A DNA stretch of 64,000 bases from Desemzia sp045528445 (GTDB lineage Bacteria; Bacillota; Bacilli; Lactobacillales; Carnobacteriaceae). The stretch spans positions 106,525 through 170,524 of the forward strand of contig NZ_JBGQQU010000001.1 of assembly GCF_045528445.1 (NCBI RefSeq). The letters are read 5' to 3'. The translations under genes were made by a program, and so were the position numbers. The notes beneath the pieces were generated by a model that was not told the origin of the DNA, did no database searches, and saw nothing but the letters and a program-made list of their open reading frames with translations. This document shows positions 63,988-64,000 of the stretch, in pieces (positions within the stretch are counted from its first letter, which is position 1; every line of letters starts with the position of its first letter).

Positions 63988-64000
63988 ATGGATAAGATTA
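63988..64000 (+). CDS. start of an unidentified gene, cut by window end
   Basis: Only MDKI is readable. AAAGAGG lies 7 nt upstream. It is not the start of Der, the usual gene here, whose N-terminus carries a P-loop after a different opening. An IS200/IS605-type transposase is possible because of the folded leader, but four codons cannot decide. Confidence 0.35.

Noticed and set aside
1..64000. CRISPR array, tRNA or rRNA genes, prophage modules
   Set aside because: No evenly spaced repeats, cloverleaf structures or phage structural genes were seen in the read.

Overview
This is a low-GC Gram-positive chromosome segment from the order Lactobacillales. Protein sequences and gene order fit a Carnobacterium-like organism best, although genus is an inference without a database search. 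Most of the window is conserved housekeeping DNA. No prophage, CRISPR array, tRNA or rRNA was found.

Layout. 1-6.3 kb: rpmB (divergent, cut by the window edge), a yloU/Asp23 gene, fakA, recG, plsX and acpP. FakA, PlsX and AcpP are the fatty-acid activation and acyl-transfer steps that feed phospholipid synthesis. 6.4-12.4 kb: an oligopeptide ABC importer operon (oppDFBCA) inserted between acpP and rnc, followed by a MITE-like element. 12.8-25.5 kb: rnc, smc, a HAD phosphatase, ftsY, a PTS EIICB gene, ylxM-ffh, rpsP-khpA, rimM-trmD and rplS. This is the classic Firmicutes secretion and ribosome-maturation block, with the HAD and PTS genes as extra cargo. 25.5-27.1 kb: an accessory islet flanked by two copies of the 3' end and terminator of rplS. 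It holds a strongly foldable GC-rich element and one gene of unknown function. 27.1-36.7 kb: small metabolic and stress genes, including a rearranged yitT/yitU/yitV/yitW set interrupted by a broken helical-protein gene and an AadK-type nucleotidyltransferase, then a lipoprotein hydrolase, a frameshifted hydrolase and a quinone reductase. 36.8-51.9 kb: clpB with a CtsR box, dnaE, pfkA-pyk, cvfB, xerD, deoB-punA and lysA. 51.9-63.8 kb: ribT, scpA-scpB, rluB, a ResDE/SrrAB two-component system, ribU under an FMN riboswitch, ypbB-recQ, a LysM protein, cmk and rpsA. The window ends in the leader and first codons of another gene that may be an IS200-type insertion.

The most unusual signals are these: the rplS 3'-end duplication and its cargo; the MITE with 19-bp ends and near-perfect 9-bp flanking repeats; a ~31-bp duplex just downstream of the RNase III gene; a palindrome shared by the ylxM, rpsP and rplS control regions; a 5'-terminal hairpin on the PTS mRNA; and a hairpin between the Shine-Dalgarno sequence and start codon of recG. 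All were found by eye and none has been tested by alignment or folding software.
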